64,000 nucleotides of DNA from Catellatospora bangladeshensis (GTDB taxonomy: Bacteria; Actinomycetota; Actinomycetes; Mycobacteriales; Micromonosporaceae), in NCBI RefSeq assembly GCF_016862575.1, contig NZ_BONF01000010.1, forward strand, positions 310,001-374,000, read 5' to 3'. Shown one piece after another: positions 7,453 through 15,991 of this stretch (positions are counted from its first letter, which is position 1; every line of letters begins with the position of its first letter). A model generated the notes under the pieces. The model did no database searches, was not told where the DNA came from, and saw nothing but the letters and a program-made list of their open reading frames with translations. The position numbers and the translations under genes are program-made.

Positions 7453-9759
7453 TCATCGGGCGGTTGCGGGGTCGCGTACGGTCATCCGCAGCTCGCTGAG
7501 GTAGCGCCGGCCCGCGCCGTCGGGCACCCACGCCTGCTCCGGCGCGGGCAGCAGCTCCGAGACGGTCAGCGGCACGTCCGGGCCGCCGTCGCGTGCCGCG
7601 GCGCGCACGAGCGCCACGAACGCGGCCACGTACGCCGGGCCGGTGAAGTCCACATAGCACGGCTTGATCTCCGTGCCCACCTTGACGAACACCCGCTCGG
7701 GCAGGCCCAGCCGCTCCCGCCAGCGGCGGATCGCCAGGTAGCGCTCCGCCTCGCCGGACCGGGGCGCGTCCACGCCGCAGTCGCCGACCGTGGTGCGCCA
7801 CGTCTCCCGCTGCACCACCAGCCTGCCCACGGCGACGCGCGGGGTGTACGGGCGCGCGTCCACCAGCTTGCACGCGTTGACCGACCGCGCCGACAGGAAC
7901 GAGCCGAACAGCTCCACCAGCGGCCACGCGCGCCCGTCCGGGGCCTGCCCGACCAGCTCACCGTCCACGACGGACACGGTCACGGCAGCCGTGGGCAGCA
8001 CCTGCGCGCCGGGCGGCACCGGTGCCGGGGTGTACGCCAGCCGTACGTCGTCCGGCCCGTTGAGGGTGAACGCCATCCGCGCCGTGAACTCGGGGAAGTC
8101 CTGCGGATACAGCGGTACGACCCGGTCGCCCAGGTCCCGGTGCACCGCGGCTCGCAACGCCCCCGGCTCCGGGTGGAACCGGGTGAAGATGCCGTTGTCG
8201 CAGGTGAGCCAGGCCACGTGCAGCTCGCCGAGCACCGCCGTGAACTCCCCCGCCGCGAGCTCCGCCACGCTCCCCGCGCTCAGGTGCAGGTCCGGGCTGT
8301 GCAGCCGGGCCGCCCGCCATCCCGGCGCCGCCGCGGGGAACTCCCGCGCGACGGCATCGGTGACCTCGGCCGGGTCCAGGCCGATCCGCCCGCCGTCGCC
8401 ACCGGCCCGGCCGTCCAGCCGGAGCACGCGGGACCAGCGTGCGGAGAAGTCGTCGATCACGTCGGCGACCGGCCCCGCGCCGAAGATCACGCCGAGCGCG
8501 GCGTCCCAGATGTCGCCGAGCGGCACCGCGCCGCCGCCTGCTTCGGCGTGCAGCTCCCGCAGTGCGGACTCGAACGCGGCGGCCATCGCGGCGGTCAGCC
8601 AGCGTGCGGCCGTGAGCAGCGGGACCAGGGTCTCGGCGAGCAGGTCGAGCACCGGCCCGCCGAGCGTCACGTCGAGATCCCGGACGGTCTCCTCGTAGGC
8701 CAGGCCGCGCCCGACGTACGTGGCTCCGGGCCGGTGCACCGCCTCACCGCCGGTGATCGCGGCGAACTCGTCGCGCAGATGGAGCGTCGCAGCGCGGACC
8801 GCGTCGGCGTCCCCCGCCGCGCGGGCCAGCCCGTCGCGGGCCGCGAGCAGCCGGGACAACCCGGATAGCGCCTCGTCCCGCAGCTCCGGCTCGCCCAGGG
8901 CGGCCAGGCTGTGCAGCAGCACGTCCTCGGCGGCGATGGTCAGCGGCAGGTCGATTCCCCGCCGGACCAGACCCTGCTCGGCCAGCTGCGCCAACGCCAG
9001 CAACGCGTCGGCCTCCTTGCGGAACCCGGCACGCGGGTCGGCCAGCACCGCGGCAGCCACCTCCCGTGCCGTCCGCCCGTCGCACGCGCCGAGCAGCGCC
9101 GCCGTCGCCGGAGCGAGCCGTTGCGGGGACAGGCCGGGCTGGAGCAGGTCGTCGCCGTCCAGCGCCAGGTCGGGGCGCCGGGACACCGGCAGCCACGGGT
9201 GGTAGCGAGTGTCTTCGGCGAGCCGTTCGGCGTACGCGGCGAGCGCCCGCCATTCCAGGTCCACCTCCCGCGCCCGGGTAAGCGCGGGTCCGGCGTGCAC
9301 CGTGGCGGCCGGGCCGCCGTCGGACAGCGCCGCCCAGCAGACGGGGCCGAAGAAGCCGATGGTGTCGTTCTTGGCGCAGTAGCGCTGCCAGTAGCGGGTG
9401 ATCACGATCTCGCGCTGCCGGTGCCGCGAGTTGCGGGCCGTGTCCGGGCCGGTGCGGGCGAGCCCGTCCAGGGCCTCCACCGAGTGCAGGCTCTGCCAGG
9501 TCACCGCCTCGCGGAACAGCGGATCGGCGGCGATCGCGGCGAGCTGCCCGCTCGACCGGGCCGTGGCGGCCGTGAACGCCGCCTCGAACCCGGCGCGGTC
9601 CAGGTCACCGGCGAGGAACGCGTCGGCATGCTTGGCGCAGTCGGGCGCGGCCAGCAGGTCCAGGCCGGACGCGGCGAACCCGGGGGCGCGCAGCACCGCG
9701 GATCGCCATACGTGCCAGCCGGTCTCGCCCAGCGGCACCAGCGCCTCCGGCTCAGCCAC
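7453..9759 (-). CDS. Stand-alone LanB-like protein (lantibiotic dehydratase N-terminal domain)
   Basis: 768 aa. The middle and end resemble the glutamylation (tRNA-dependent) domain of class I lanthipeptide dehydratases: 'RYWQRYCAKNDTIGFFGP' is close to the LanB R-x-R-x(n)-TPFGLF region, and 'LPERVFVKVGTEIKPCYVDF' matches the conserved FVKxPxExKPxYVDF stretch. LanB enzymes transfer Glu from Glu-tRNA to Ser/Thr and eliminate it to give dehydro-amino acids. Related PEARL enzymes add other amino acids from aminoacyl-tRNA to peptide C termini. There is no LanC, precursor peptide or separate SpaB_C elimination gene nearby. Instead the gene sits inside an NRPS-PKS operon, overlapping the KS gene by 8 nt and followed 13 nt later by the A-T-C-T NRPS. 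A role in dehydrating or aminoacylating a carrier-bound intermediate is inference. Confidence 0.82.
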   Translation of the reverse strand: MAEPEALVPLGETGWHVWRSAVLRAPGFAASGLDLLAAPDCAKHADAFLAGDLDRAGFEAAFTAATARSSGQLAAIAADPLFREAVTWQSLHSVEALDGLARTGPDTARNSRHRQREIVITRYWQRYCAKNDTIGFFGPVCWAALSDGGPAATVHAGPALTRAREVDLEWRALAAYAERLAEDTRYHPWLPVSRRPDLALDGDDLLQPGLSPQRLAPATAALLGACDGRTAREVAAAVLADPRAGFRKEADALLALAQLAEQGLVRRGIDLPLTIAAEDVLLHSLAALGEPELRDEALSGLSRLLAARDGLARAAGDADAVRAATLHLRDEFAAITGGEAVHRPGATYVGRGLAYEETVRDLDVTLGGPVLDLLAETLVPLLTAARWLTAAMAAAFESALRELHAEAGGGAVPLGDIWDAALGVIFGAGPVADVIDDFSARWSRVLRLDGRAGGDGGRIGLDPAEVTDAVAREFPAAAPGWRAARLHSPDLHLSAGSVAELAAGEFTAVLGELHVAWLTCDNGIFTRFHPEPGALRAAVHRDLGDRVVPLYPQDFPEFTARMAFTLNGPDDVRLAYTPAPVPPGAQVLPTAAVTVSVVDGELVGQAPDGRAWPLVELFGSFLSARSVNACKLVDARPYTPRVAVGRLVVQRETWRTTVGDCGVDAPRSGEAERYLAIRRWRERLGLPERVFVKVGTEIKPCYVDFTGPAYVAAFVALVRAAARDGGPDVPLTVSELLPAPEQAWVPDGAGRRYLSELRMTVRDPATAR

Positions 9760-11569
9760 GGCGACCTGCCACCGGCTCGATCCAGTGCCGCCGCCGCTGG
9801 AACGGATACCCCGGCAGCGGCACCTTTCGCCCGCTGCCGGCGGGCACGTCCCCGCCGCTCAGCCAGGTCTCCCGCAGCCGCCGGACCTCCTCGGGCGCAC
9901 CGTCCGGGACCGTACCCGGCCCGCCCGCCGCGACCTCGGCCAGCCCTGCTCGGGCCTCCGTCTCGTCCCGGCACAGCACGGCGGCGCGGTGCGGCAGGCG
10001 GCGGCGTCCGACGGCCAGGGTGTACGCCACGTCGGCCAGGCCGCGCGGCGCGGCGTCCCCGCCGTCGGTCCCGGTGCCCGGTCCCGCGCTCGGCGTGCGC
10101 TGCGAGCCGGTGGCCAGCGTCTCGGCCAGCCGCCCCGCGAGCTGCGGCAACGCCTGGGAATCGCCCGCGCTCAGCGGCAGCAGCAGCCAGCGCTCGCGGT
10201 CCCCGGCGGTGGGTTGCGCCGTAGTCCACGACTCAGGAGTTGTGCTCACCACTCCTGAGTCGTGGACCGCCGAAGACGGTGCCTGCTGGACGAGCACGTG
10301 GGCGTTCGTGCCGCCGAGGCCGAACGAGCTGACCCCGGCCCGGCGCGGCCCGACCCACGATCGCGCGGCGGTCTCGACGGTGAAGGGGGTCGCCGCCAGG
10401 TCGACGTCGGGGTGCGGCTGTTTGAAGTGGAGGGTCGGCGGGATGACCCCGTCCCGCACGGCCAGGGTCGCCTTGATCAGGCCGATCACCCCGGCGGCGG
10501 CGTCGAGGTTGCCGAGGCCGCCCTTCGCCGAGCCGAGCACGCAGTAGCCCGACCGGCTCGTGGACGCACGATACGCCCTGGTCAGCGCCTCTATCTCGAT
10601 CGCATCGCCGAGCGCCGTGCCGCTGCCGTGGCCCTCCACGAAGCCCACGTCGGCGGCGTCCCAGCCCGCCGCGGCCAGGGCCTCGGCCACCACGGCCGCC
10701 TGCCCCGCCACACCGGGCACGGTGAACCCGCCCCGGGCGGCCCCGTCGTTGCCGACCGCCCAGCCCGCGAGCACGCCGTACACGTGGTCGCCGTCGGCGA
10801 TCGCGTCGGCCAGTCGTTTGAGCACCACCGCGCCGCCGCCGTTGCCGAACACCTGGCCGGTCGCGTCGGCGTCGTACGGGCGGCACACGCCGTCGGACGA
10901 CCAGGTGCCGCCGGGCCGGTGCCGGTAGCCGCGCTGCACGGTCGAGGCGACGGCAGCGCCGCCCGCGATCGCCACGTCACAGCGGTAGTCGAGCAGGCTC
11001 TGCGCCGCCTGGCACACCGCCACCAGCGACGACGAGCACGCCGTCTGCACCGCGACGGCCGGGCCGGTCAGGCCCAGCGCGTACGCGACGCGGGTGGGCA
11101 GGTAGTCGCAGCTGCCACCGGCAAGCGCGTCGTCCCAGTCGTCGGGCAGCGGCCCGGCCGCTCCCACGGCGGGGTTGCCGAGCAGGTGGTGGCGCAGGTA
11201 GCGGTCGGCGCCGCAGCCCGCGAAGACGCCGATCTGCGCCTGCGCGCGGGACGGGTCGAGCGCCGCGTCCTCCAGGGCCCACCAGGCCAGCTCCAGGAAG
11301 ATCCGGTGCTGCGGGTCGAGCAGCGCCGCCTCGGCGCCGATGTACCCGAACAGGTTGGCGTCGAAGTCCTCCAGCCCGTCCAGGTGACCGAACGCGGGCA
11401 CGAACGTGCCGTCGTCCGTGGGCAGACCGGCCTCGGCCAGCTCGTCCGGGGTGAACCGGCGGATCGCGTCCACCCCGTCGCACAGGTTGCGCCACAGCGT
11501 CGCGGTGTCGGATGCGCCGGGCACCCGGCAGGCCATGCCGACCACGGCGATCAGGTCGTCGTCGCTCAC
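9752..11569 (-). CDS. AT-less ketosynthase protein with altered catalytic triad
   Basis: About 605 aa: KS domain (about 5-430), a KS-to-AT linker region, then directly a post-AT linker motif ('RKVPLPGYPFQRRRHWIEP') and the end. No acyltransferase and no ACP are present. Cys178 ('TACSSSL') and His314 ('GHGSGTALGD') are kept, but the second catalytic His, normally in SNIGH, is Asn354 ('KGGLGNLDAAAG'). That His normally supports decarboxylative condensation, so the domain may transfer or gate chains rather than extend them. GTG at 11569 overlaps the A-T gene stop (GTGA) and has GGAGG 10 nt upstream; the stop overlaps the LanB-like start by 8 nt. A 17-bp perfect palindrome lies in the linker coding sequence at 10224-10267. 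A frame extending upstream of the GTG belongs to the neighbour. Confidence 0.9.
   Translation of the reverse strand: MSDDDLIAVVGMACRVPGASDTATLWRNLCDGVDAIRRFTPDELAEAGLPTDDGTFVPAFGHLDGLEDFDANLFGYIGAEAALLDPQHRIFLELAWWALEDAALDPSRAQAQIGVFAGCGADRYLRHHLLGNPAVGAAGPLPDDWDDALAGGSCDYLPTRVAYALGLTGPAVAVQTACSSSLVAVCQAAQSLLDYRCDVAIAGGAAVASTVQRGYRHRPGGTWSSDGVCRPYDADATGQVFGNGGGAVVLKRLADAIADGDHVYGVLAGWAVGNDGAARGGFTVPGVAGQAAVVAEALAAAGWDAADVGFVEGHGSGTALGDAIEIEALTRAYRASTSRSGYCVLGSAKGGLGNLDAAAGVIGLIKATLAVRDGVIPPTLHFKQPHPDVDLAATPFTVETAARSWVGPRRAGVSSFGLGGTNAHVLVQQAPSSAVHDSGVVSTTPESWTTAQPTAGDRERWLLLPLSAGDSQALPQLAGRLAETLATGSQRTPSAGPGTGTDGGDAAPRGLADVAYTLAVGRRRLPHRAAVLCRDETEARAGLAEVAAGGPGTVPDGAPEEVRRLRETWLSGGDVPAGSGRKVPLPGYPFQRRRHWIEPVAGRRG
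10224..10267. repeat. Hairpin element, family 3, copy 2 (inside the KS linker)
   Basis: A perfect 17-bp inverted repeat (10224-10240 with 10251-10267) has a 10-nt centre, GTCCACGACTCAGGAGT and its complement. Its 40-nt core (10226-10265) aligns base for base in length with the hairpin at 44309-44348. Stem differences are compensated on the opposite arm. On the minus strand it encodes the stretch 'VHDSGVVSTTPESW' in the linker after the KS domain. Confidence 0.75.
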
Positions 11570-13512
11570 GAGCGCGCCTCCACGGGCACGGCGGCGCGCT
11601 GGCGGGCCTCGCGGCGCCGCCGCATCCGGTCGGCGGCCCGGTCCGGCGCGGCCTCCGCGGCGGGCGGCCCCGCCCGCAGGAACGCGGCCAGCCCGGCCAC
11701 CGTCGGATGCTCGACCAGCCGCAGCAGCGGGATTCGCTGCCCCAGGACGTCCGCGAGCCGCTCCTGCACCAGCGCCATCAGCAGCGAATGCCCGCCCAGC
11801 TCGAAGAACGAGGTCTCCCGCGGCACGGACTCGACGCCGAGCGCCGTGCACCACACCGCCGCGATCCGCTCCTCCAGCACGTCGGAGACGGGCGAGGGCA
11901 CACCGCCGGCGGTGGGCGGCTCGGGCAGCGCCCGCACGTCCAGCTTGCCGGTCGGCCCCATCGGCAGCGCGCCGACGAGGACGACGGCCCGGGGCAGCAT
12001 GTAGTCGGGCAGCAGCCGGGCCAGGGCGGTGCGCAGCCCGGCGGGATCCACGGACGCGCCGCGCGCCGGGACGGCGTACGCGATGATCTCCTTGGTGCGC
12101 GGGCCGGAGCCCTCGCCGGTGTCCCGGGCCACGACGGCGGCGTGGCCCACCCCGGGCAGCGCGGCCAGGCGCGACTCGACCTCGCCCAGCTCCACCCGGT
12201 AGCCGCGGATCTTCACCATGCGGTCGGCGCGGCCCAGGAAGACCAGCCGCCCGTCCGGCAGCCGCCGCGCGATGTCGCCGGTCCGGTACGCCCGCACCCC
12301 TTCGAACTCCCCGAAGCGCGTCGCGGTCAGCTCCGGCAGCCCGTGGTACCCGAGCGCGACGTGCGCACACCGGACCACCACCTCGCCGGTGTCCTCCGCG
12401 CGCCTGCCGTCCGCGCCGACCAGCACCACCTCGATGCCGTCGAGCTGCCACCCCACCGGCACCACCGCGTGGTCCAGCTCCGTGTCCGGTCCGATGTGGT
12501 GCTGCGCCGCGAAGCTGATCTCCGTGGTGCCGTACCCGTTCACGAAGACGGCGTCCGGCGCGAAGTGCCGCCGGGCCAGCTCGACGTCGTGCCGGGTGAC
12601 CTCCTCGCCGCCCAGCAGGACCGCGCGCACCGCGGGCAGCCGCCCGTCCGGCCCGAGGCTCGCCAGCAGGTAGCGGTACACGGTCGGGGTGGAGTGGTAG
12701 ACCGTCACCCGGTGCCGGGCCAGGGTCCGCGCCAGGTGCGCCAGGCCGTGGGTACGGATGTCGGACGGCACCGCCGCCGCGCCCGACAGCACCGCGCTGA
12801 ACATGTCGGTCACCGCCATGTCGTACCCGAACGAGGTGAGCACGCTGGTGCGGTCGCCGGGGCGCAGCGCGAAGTTGCGCACGTGGTTGGCCACGCCGAA
12901 CAGCACGTTGCGGTGGCTCTGCACCACGCCCTTCGGCTCCCCGGTCGAGCCGGAGGTGTAGAGCAGGTACGCCGGGTCCTCCGGCGCCGCGGCGCTCGCC
13001 AGCCCGACGACCACCTCGTGCAGGTCCGGGTCCGGCGCCGGCGGGCCGATGTGGACCATGGCCAGGCCGGGCCGCCCCGCCGCCGTGGCCAGCTCACGCG
13101 CCCACGCGGCGTGCGCGGCGTCGACCAGCAGCACGTCCGGATCGCTGTCGGCCAGGATGTGGGCCAGCCGCTCGGCCGGGAAGCTCGGCTCCAGCGGCAC
13201 GTACGCGCGCCCGCTGACCAGCACGGCGAGCAGCCCCGTGATCGTGGTCGCGCCGTGCCGGCACAGCAGCGCGGCTCGCCCGCCGCCCGTCCCGGCGTCG
13301 CCGACGGCGTCGCGGATGGCGGCCGCGGTCGCCGCCACGGCCGAGCCGAGCTGCCGGTACGTCAGCTCGGCGTCGTCGGCGAGCACCGCGGACCGCTCCG
13401 GGTGGCGCGCCACCTGCGCGGCGAACGCGGTGCAGAGGGTGTCGGCCGCGACCGTCCAGCCCAGCGGCTCCGTACGCGGGCCGCCGTGCAGCGCGGCGAG
13501 ATCGACCGTCAT
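11566..13512 (-). CDS. NRPS didomain A-T (probable loading or stand-alone module)
   Basis: About 648 aa. The adenylation domain (about 20-520) shows 'LLYTSGSTGEPKG', 'NGYGTTE', 'YRTGD', 'VKIRGYRVELGEVE' and 'GPTGKLDV'. It is followed by one carrier protein with 'FELGGHSLL' and a basic tail. It activates an amino or aryl acid as the AMP ester and loads it on its own carrier. My hand reading of the specificity pocket (D-M-T-H-L-G-G-F-A-K) matches nothing I know, and 'FGYDMAVTDMF' is unusual for an alpha-amino-acid domain. The ATG at 13512 overlaps the preceding stop (ATGA), and its own stop overlaps the KS gene start (GTGA). The lack of a condensation domain suggests it supplies the first unit or loads in trans (inference). 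Confidence 0.93.
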   Translation of the reverse strand: MTVDLAALHGGPRTEPLGWTVAADTLCTAFAAQVARHPERSAVLADDAELTYRQLGSAVAATAAAIRDAVGDAGTGGGRAALLCRHGATTITGLLAVLVSGRAYVPLEPSFPAERLAHILADSDPDVLLVDAAHAAWARELATAAGRPGLAMVHIGPPAPDPDLHEVVVGLASAAAPEDPAYLLYTSGSTGEPKGVVQSHRNVLFGVANHVRNFALRPGDRTSVLTSFGYDMAVTDMFSAVLSGAAAVPSDIRTHGLAHLARTLARHRVTVYHSTPTVYRYLLASLGPDGRLPAVRAVLLGGEEVTRHDVELARRHFAPDAVFVNGYGTTEISFAAQHHIGPDTELDHAVVPVGWQLDGIEVVLVGADGRRAEDTGEVVVRCAHVALGYHGLPELTATRFGEFEGVRAYRTGDIARRLPDGRLVFLGRADRMVKIRGYRVELGEVESRLAALPGVGHAAVVARDTGEGSGPRTKEIIAYAVPARGASVDPAGLRTALARLLPDYMLPRAVVLVGALPMGPTGKLDVRALPEPPTAGGVPSPVSDVLEERIAAVWCTALGVESVPRETSFFELGGHSLLMALVQERLADVLGQRIPLLRLVEHPTVAGLAAFLRAGPPAAEAAPDRAADRMRRRREARQRAAVPVEARS

Positions 13513-14879
13513 CTGCCGCCGCCGAGCACCGCCGCCGCGATCTCCTCCACGGTGGACACCTCCGCGTCCGGCTCGCACACGGTGTAGTCGTCGCCCCGGT
13601 AGCAGCCGGATCCGTGCACGACCAGCTCCTGCCCGGTCGGCACCAGGCCCCGGTCGATCGCGTTGAGCACGCCGGTCAGCGCCATCACGATGGACCACTC
13701 GCGCAGGTCCGCCGGGTCGGCGGGCAGCTCGCACGGCGTGCCGCGCAGCCGCTCCCGCAGCACCGGGTAGCGCTCCAGGCACTCGCGCCGCGACACCGTG
13801 ACGCCGTCGCCGCCGTACCGTCCGATCAGGTCGTTCATCGCCGGGGAGGTCACCGGGCGGTGGGTGTAGAACGTGGGGTCGAGCACCTCGTCCGGGTCGT
13901 CGGTGACGGCCGGGAAGTGCGGGTCGGCGTCCTGGCGCCACACCCCGGCGGCGTCGCGCCGGTACGCCGGCAGCCGGTCCCGCGAGAACGTGCCGTGCCG
14001 CAGGCTGAGCACCATGTCGGGGGTGCCCAGGTGCTGCACCAGCAGGAAGCCGGGACGCGGCGAGCCGTCGGCGCGGCCGGAGTCCTCCAGCACGTCACGG
14101 CCGAGGTTGTAACCGAGCAGCCCGAACGCGCTGGACACGGCGTGCGCGTGCCAGCGCGGCGCGGCGGCGGTGGCCGGGGCGGCGTCCAGCTCGAACGCGG
14201 CCCGCGCCGCGTCGGCGACCAGGTAGTTGGGCAGCGCCAGCGAGAACCACAGCGCGGTGCCGTGCTTGTCGTACGCCTCCCGCGCGTACGCGTCCACGAA
14301 GGCCCGGCCCAGCGCCTTGACCCCCTCCGGCTCGTCGCCGGTGAAGCGCAGCAGCGGGTTAAGCGCCCGCAGCGCCGGGTCGGCGGCCAGCGGGTCGTGG
14401 CGGAACTTGTGCCGCGTCGAGCCGGGCGCGAGCACGACCACCCGCAGCTGGCCGGGGGTGACCAGGCCCGCGGCGACGGCCCGGCCGACCGCGTCGCGCA
14501 GCGCGATGCCCTTGTTGGCCGAGGTGGGGGTGAAGATGCAGACGCGCTCGCCGGTGCGCCGGATGTGCTCCACCGCCCGCGCCACGATCAGCATGGACGG
14601 GAACGTCTTGGTGGTGTGCGTGCCGGGGTTGCCGGTCAGGTCCATGAACCGCAGCTCGTGACCGCCGTACGCGCCCAGCTCGCGCCAGGTGGCGGTGGCC
14701 ACGGCGAAGAACTGCCGCACGTCGCCGGACAGCTCCGGCAGGTCGAAGCCGGGCGCGAAGCCCGGGGTGCCGGCGGGGTCGCCGGGTCCCGCGCCGAGCC
14801 GGGCGACGGCGGACGAGATCACGTCGTAGTAGTCGACGATGAGGTTCCGGGTGACCGGAGCGGTGGCTGTGGTGAGCAC
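13509..14879 (-). CDS. PLP fold-type-II-like enzyme (resembles DUF6002 proteins)
   Basis: About 456 aa. The sequence has features of the cysteine/threonine synthase superfamily: 'LTGNPGTHTTKTFPS', with a Lys where the Schiff-base Lys would lie, and 'FTPTSANKGIALRDAV', which resembles the phosphate-gripping SGN-x-G loop. It also has a C-terminal 'HGSGCYRGDDYT'. I believe it matches the actinobacterial family DUF6002, seen near NRPS genes, but this is from memory. It could make or modify an unusual amino acid for the assembly line (inference). The GTG at 14879 has AAGGAGCACCG directly before it. It overlaps the A-T gene by 4 nt and lies 35 nt after the Rossmann-protein gene. Confidence 0.65.
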   Translation of the reverse strand: MLTTATAPVTRNLIVDYYDVISSAVARLGAGPGDPAGTPGFAPGFDLPELSGDVRQFFAVATATWRELGAYGGHELRFMDLTGNPGTHTTKTFPSMLIVARAVEHIRRTGERVCIFTPTSANKGIALRDAVGRAVAAGLVTPGQLRVVVLAPGSTRHKFRHDPLAADPALRALNPLLRFTGDEPEGVKALGRAFVDAYAREAYDKHGTALWFSLALPNYLVADAARAAFELDAAPATAAAPRWHAHAVSSAFGLLGYNLGRDVLEDSGRADGSPRPGFLLVQHLGTPDMVLSLRHGTFSRDRLPAYRRDAAGVWRQDADPHFPAVTDDPDEVLDPTFYTHRPVTSPAMNDLIGRYGGDGVTVSRRECLERYPVLRERLRGTPCELPADPADLREWSIVMALTGVLNAIDRGLVPTGQELVVHGSGCYRGDDYTVCEPDAEVSTVEEIAAAVLGGGR

Positions 14880-14914
14880 CGGTGCTCCTTCTGGGGTTCG
14901 GTGGAAGGGGTGAG

Positions 14915-15988
14915 TCAGACGGCGGCCGGGCTCGTGGCCCGCAGCCGCCGGCGCAGGGCGCGCAGGCGGTCGTGCACCTCGTCGTATGCGGCGGCGTCCC
15001 AGCCCTGCGCGAACTCCGGCAGGTGCGGCGCCAGGACCGCGGCGGCCTGCGGCAGGTGCCGCACCCGCCCGTCGGCGATCTCGATGCCGTCCCGGCGCCC
15101 GGCGTGGTGGTTCCACGCGACCGCCTCCGGCAGGGTCAGGCCCGGCAGGTCCGGGGCGAGCGCCCCGCCGGACACGCGCACCGGGTAGCCGCCGGGCAGT
15201 CCCAGCGGCCCCGGCACGCTGGTGTGGAACTCCGCCCCGGACAGCAGGTCGGTCAGCAGCCGCGCGGCGGCGTGCCCGGCCAGCGCGTTCAGGTCGGCGC
15301 GCGGCAGGGCGCGGTAGGGCGCCAGCAGCTCGGTCACGCCGGGCACCGGCACGCCGTCGCACCAGGCCAGCACCTCGCCGTCCGGTCCGTCCGGGGCGTC
15401 GAGCTGGGCGTGGTGCCCGAGCACGGCCAGCCGCCGCTGGTCGGGCAGCCCGAGCGCCGCCTGCAGGCACGCGGCCAGGGTGGCCACGTTGCCGATCCCG
15501 CACAGGACCGGCAGGCCCAGCGCGGCCAGCAGCGGGTTCACCGCGTCCGGGAAGCAGCCGTTGACCAGCCTGGTCTGCGGGCACTCCGCGGCGACCGCCC
15601 GCGCCAGCCGCACCGCGAGCACCGCCTGCAACGGCAGCGTCACCCCGAACCCGGCCTGCCCGAGCAGGTGCGTCCAGGCCGAGGGCTGGAGCGCCTTCTC
15701 GTACGGCGAGTGCGCGGACGCGCAGCACACCAGCAGGTCCGGTTTCAGCCGGGCGGGGGCGGCGAGGTCGTCGCCGAGCGCCTGCCCGGTGAAAGTGACG
15801 GTGGTGCCGGCCACGGCGGCCCGCACCCGGCAGTCGCGGACGATGGCGTCCACGGCCGCGGCGTTGCGGGCCGACACGGTGACCTGGAGCGGGGCCGCGC
15901 CGGGCGGGGTAAGCACCGCCAGCGAGCGGCAGATCGCGGCGGCCAGGCTGCCGCTGCCGACGACGGCGACGTGGTGCGGGCTGGTCAT
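14915..15988 (-). CDS. NAD(P)-binding Rossmann protein, dehydrogenase-like
   Basis: 357 aa. An N-terminal dinucleotide-binding fold is clear ('VAVVGSGSLAAAICRSLAVL'). The next part recalls the lactate/malate dehydrogenase layout: a strand ending 'LLVCCASAHSP', the segment 'AAECPQTRLVNGCFPDAVNP' (cf. the NPVD loop) and 'GIGN'. It is an oxidoreductase-like protein, possibly acting on an amino or hydroxy acid made for the NRPS; the substrate is unknown. It starts 3 nt after the panD stop and precedes the PLP-enzyme gene, so it is in the same operon. A dehydrogenase next to a fold-type-II PLP enzyme recalls the SbnA/SbnB-style pairs that make 2,3-diaminopropionate, but neither sequence shows direct kinship to those. 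Confidence 0.6.
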   Translation of the reverse strand: MTSPHHVAVVGSGSLAAAICRSLAVLTPPGAAPLQVTVSARNAAAVDAIVRDCRVRAAVAGTTVTFTGQALGDDLAAPARLKPDLLVCCASAHSPYEKALQPSAWTHLLGQAGFGVTLPLQAVLAVRLARAVAAECPQTRLVNGCFPDAVNPLLAALGLPVLCGIGNVATLAACLQAALGLPDQRRLAVLGHHAQLDAPDGPDGEVLAWCDGVPVPGVTELLAPYRALPRADLNALAGHAAARLLTDLLSGAEFHTSVPGPLGLPGGYPVRVSGGALAPDLPGLTLPEAVAWNHHAGRRDGIEIADGRVRHLPQAAAVLAPHLPEFAQGWDAAAYDEVHDRLRALRRRLRATSPAAV

Positions 15989-15991
15989 GGT

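Noticed and set aside
4095-7499. Long plus-strand frame opposite the NRPS
   Set aside because: Its composition (Gly, Arg, Gln, Val rich) is typical of the antisense of a high-GC gene, and the minus strand has clear NRPS motifs.
7453-9759. Full class I lanthipeptide cluster
   Set aside because: No LanC cyclase, precursor peptide, protease or transporter is seen in the window.
13509-15988. SbnA/SbnB-type 2,3-diaminopropionate pathway
   Set aside because: The PLP-like and Rossmann proteins do not show the motifs of SbnA or SbnB, only a loose pairing of enzyme types.
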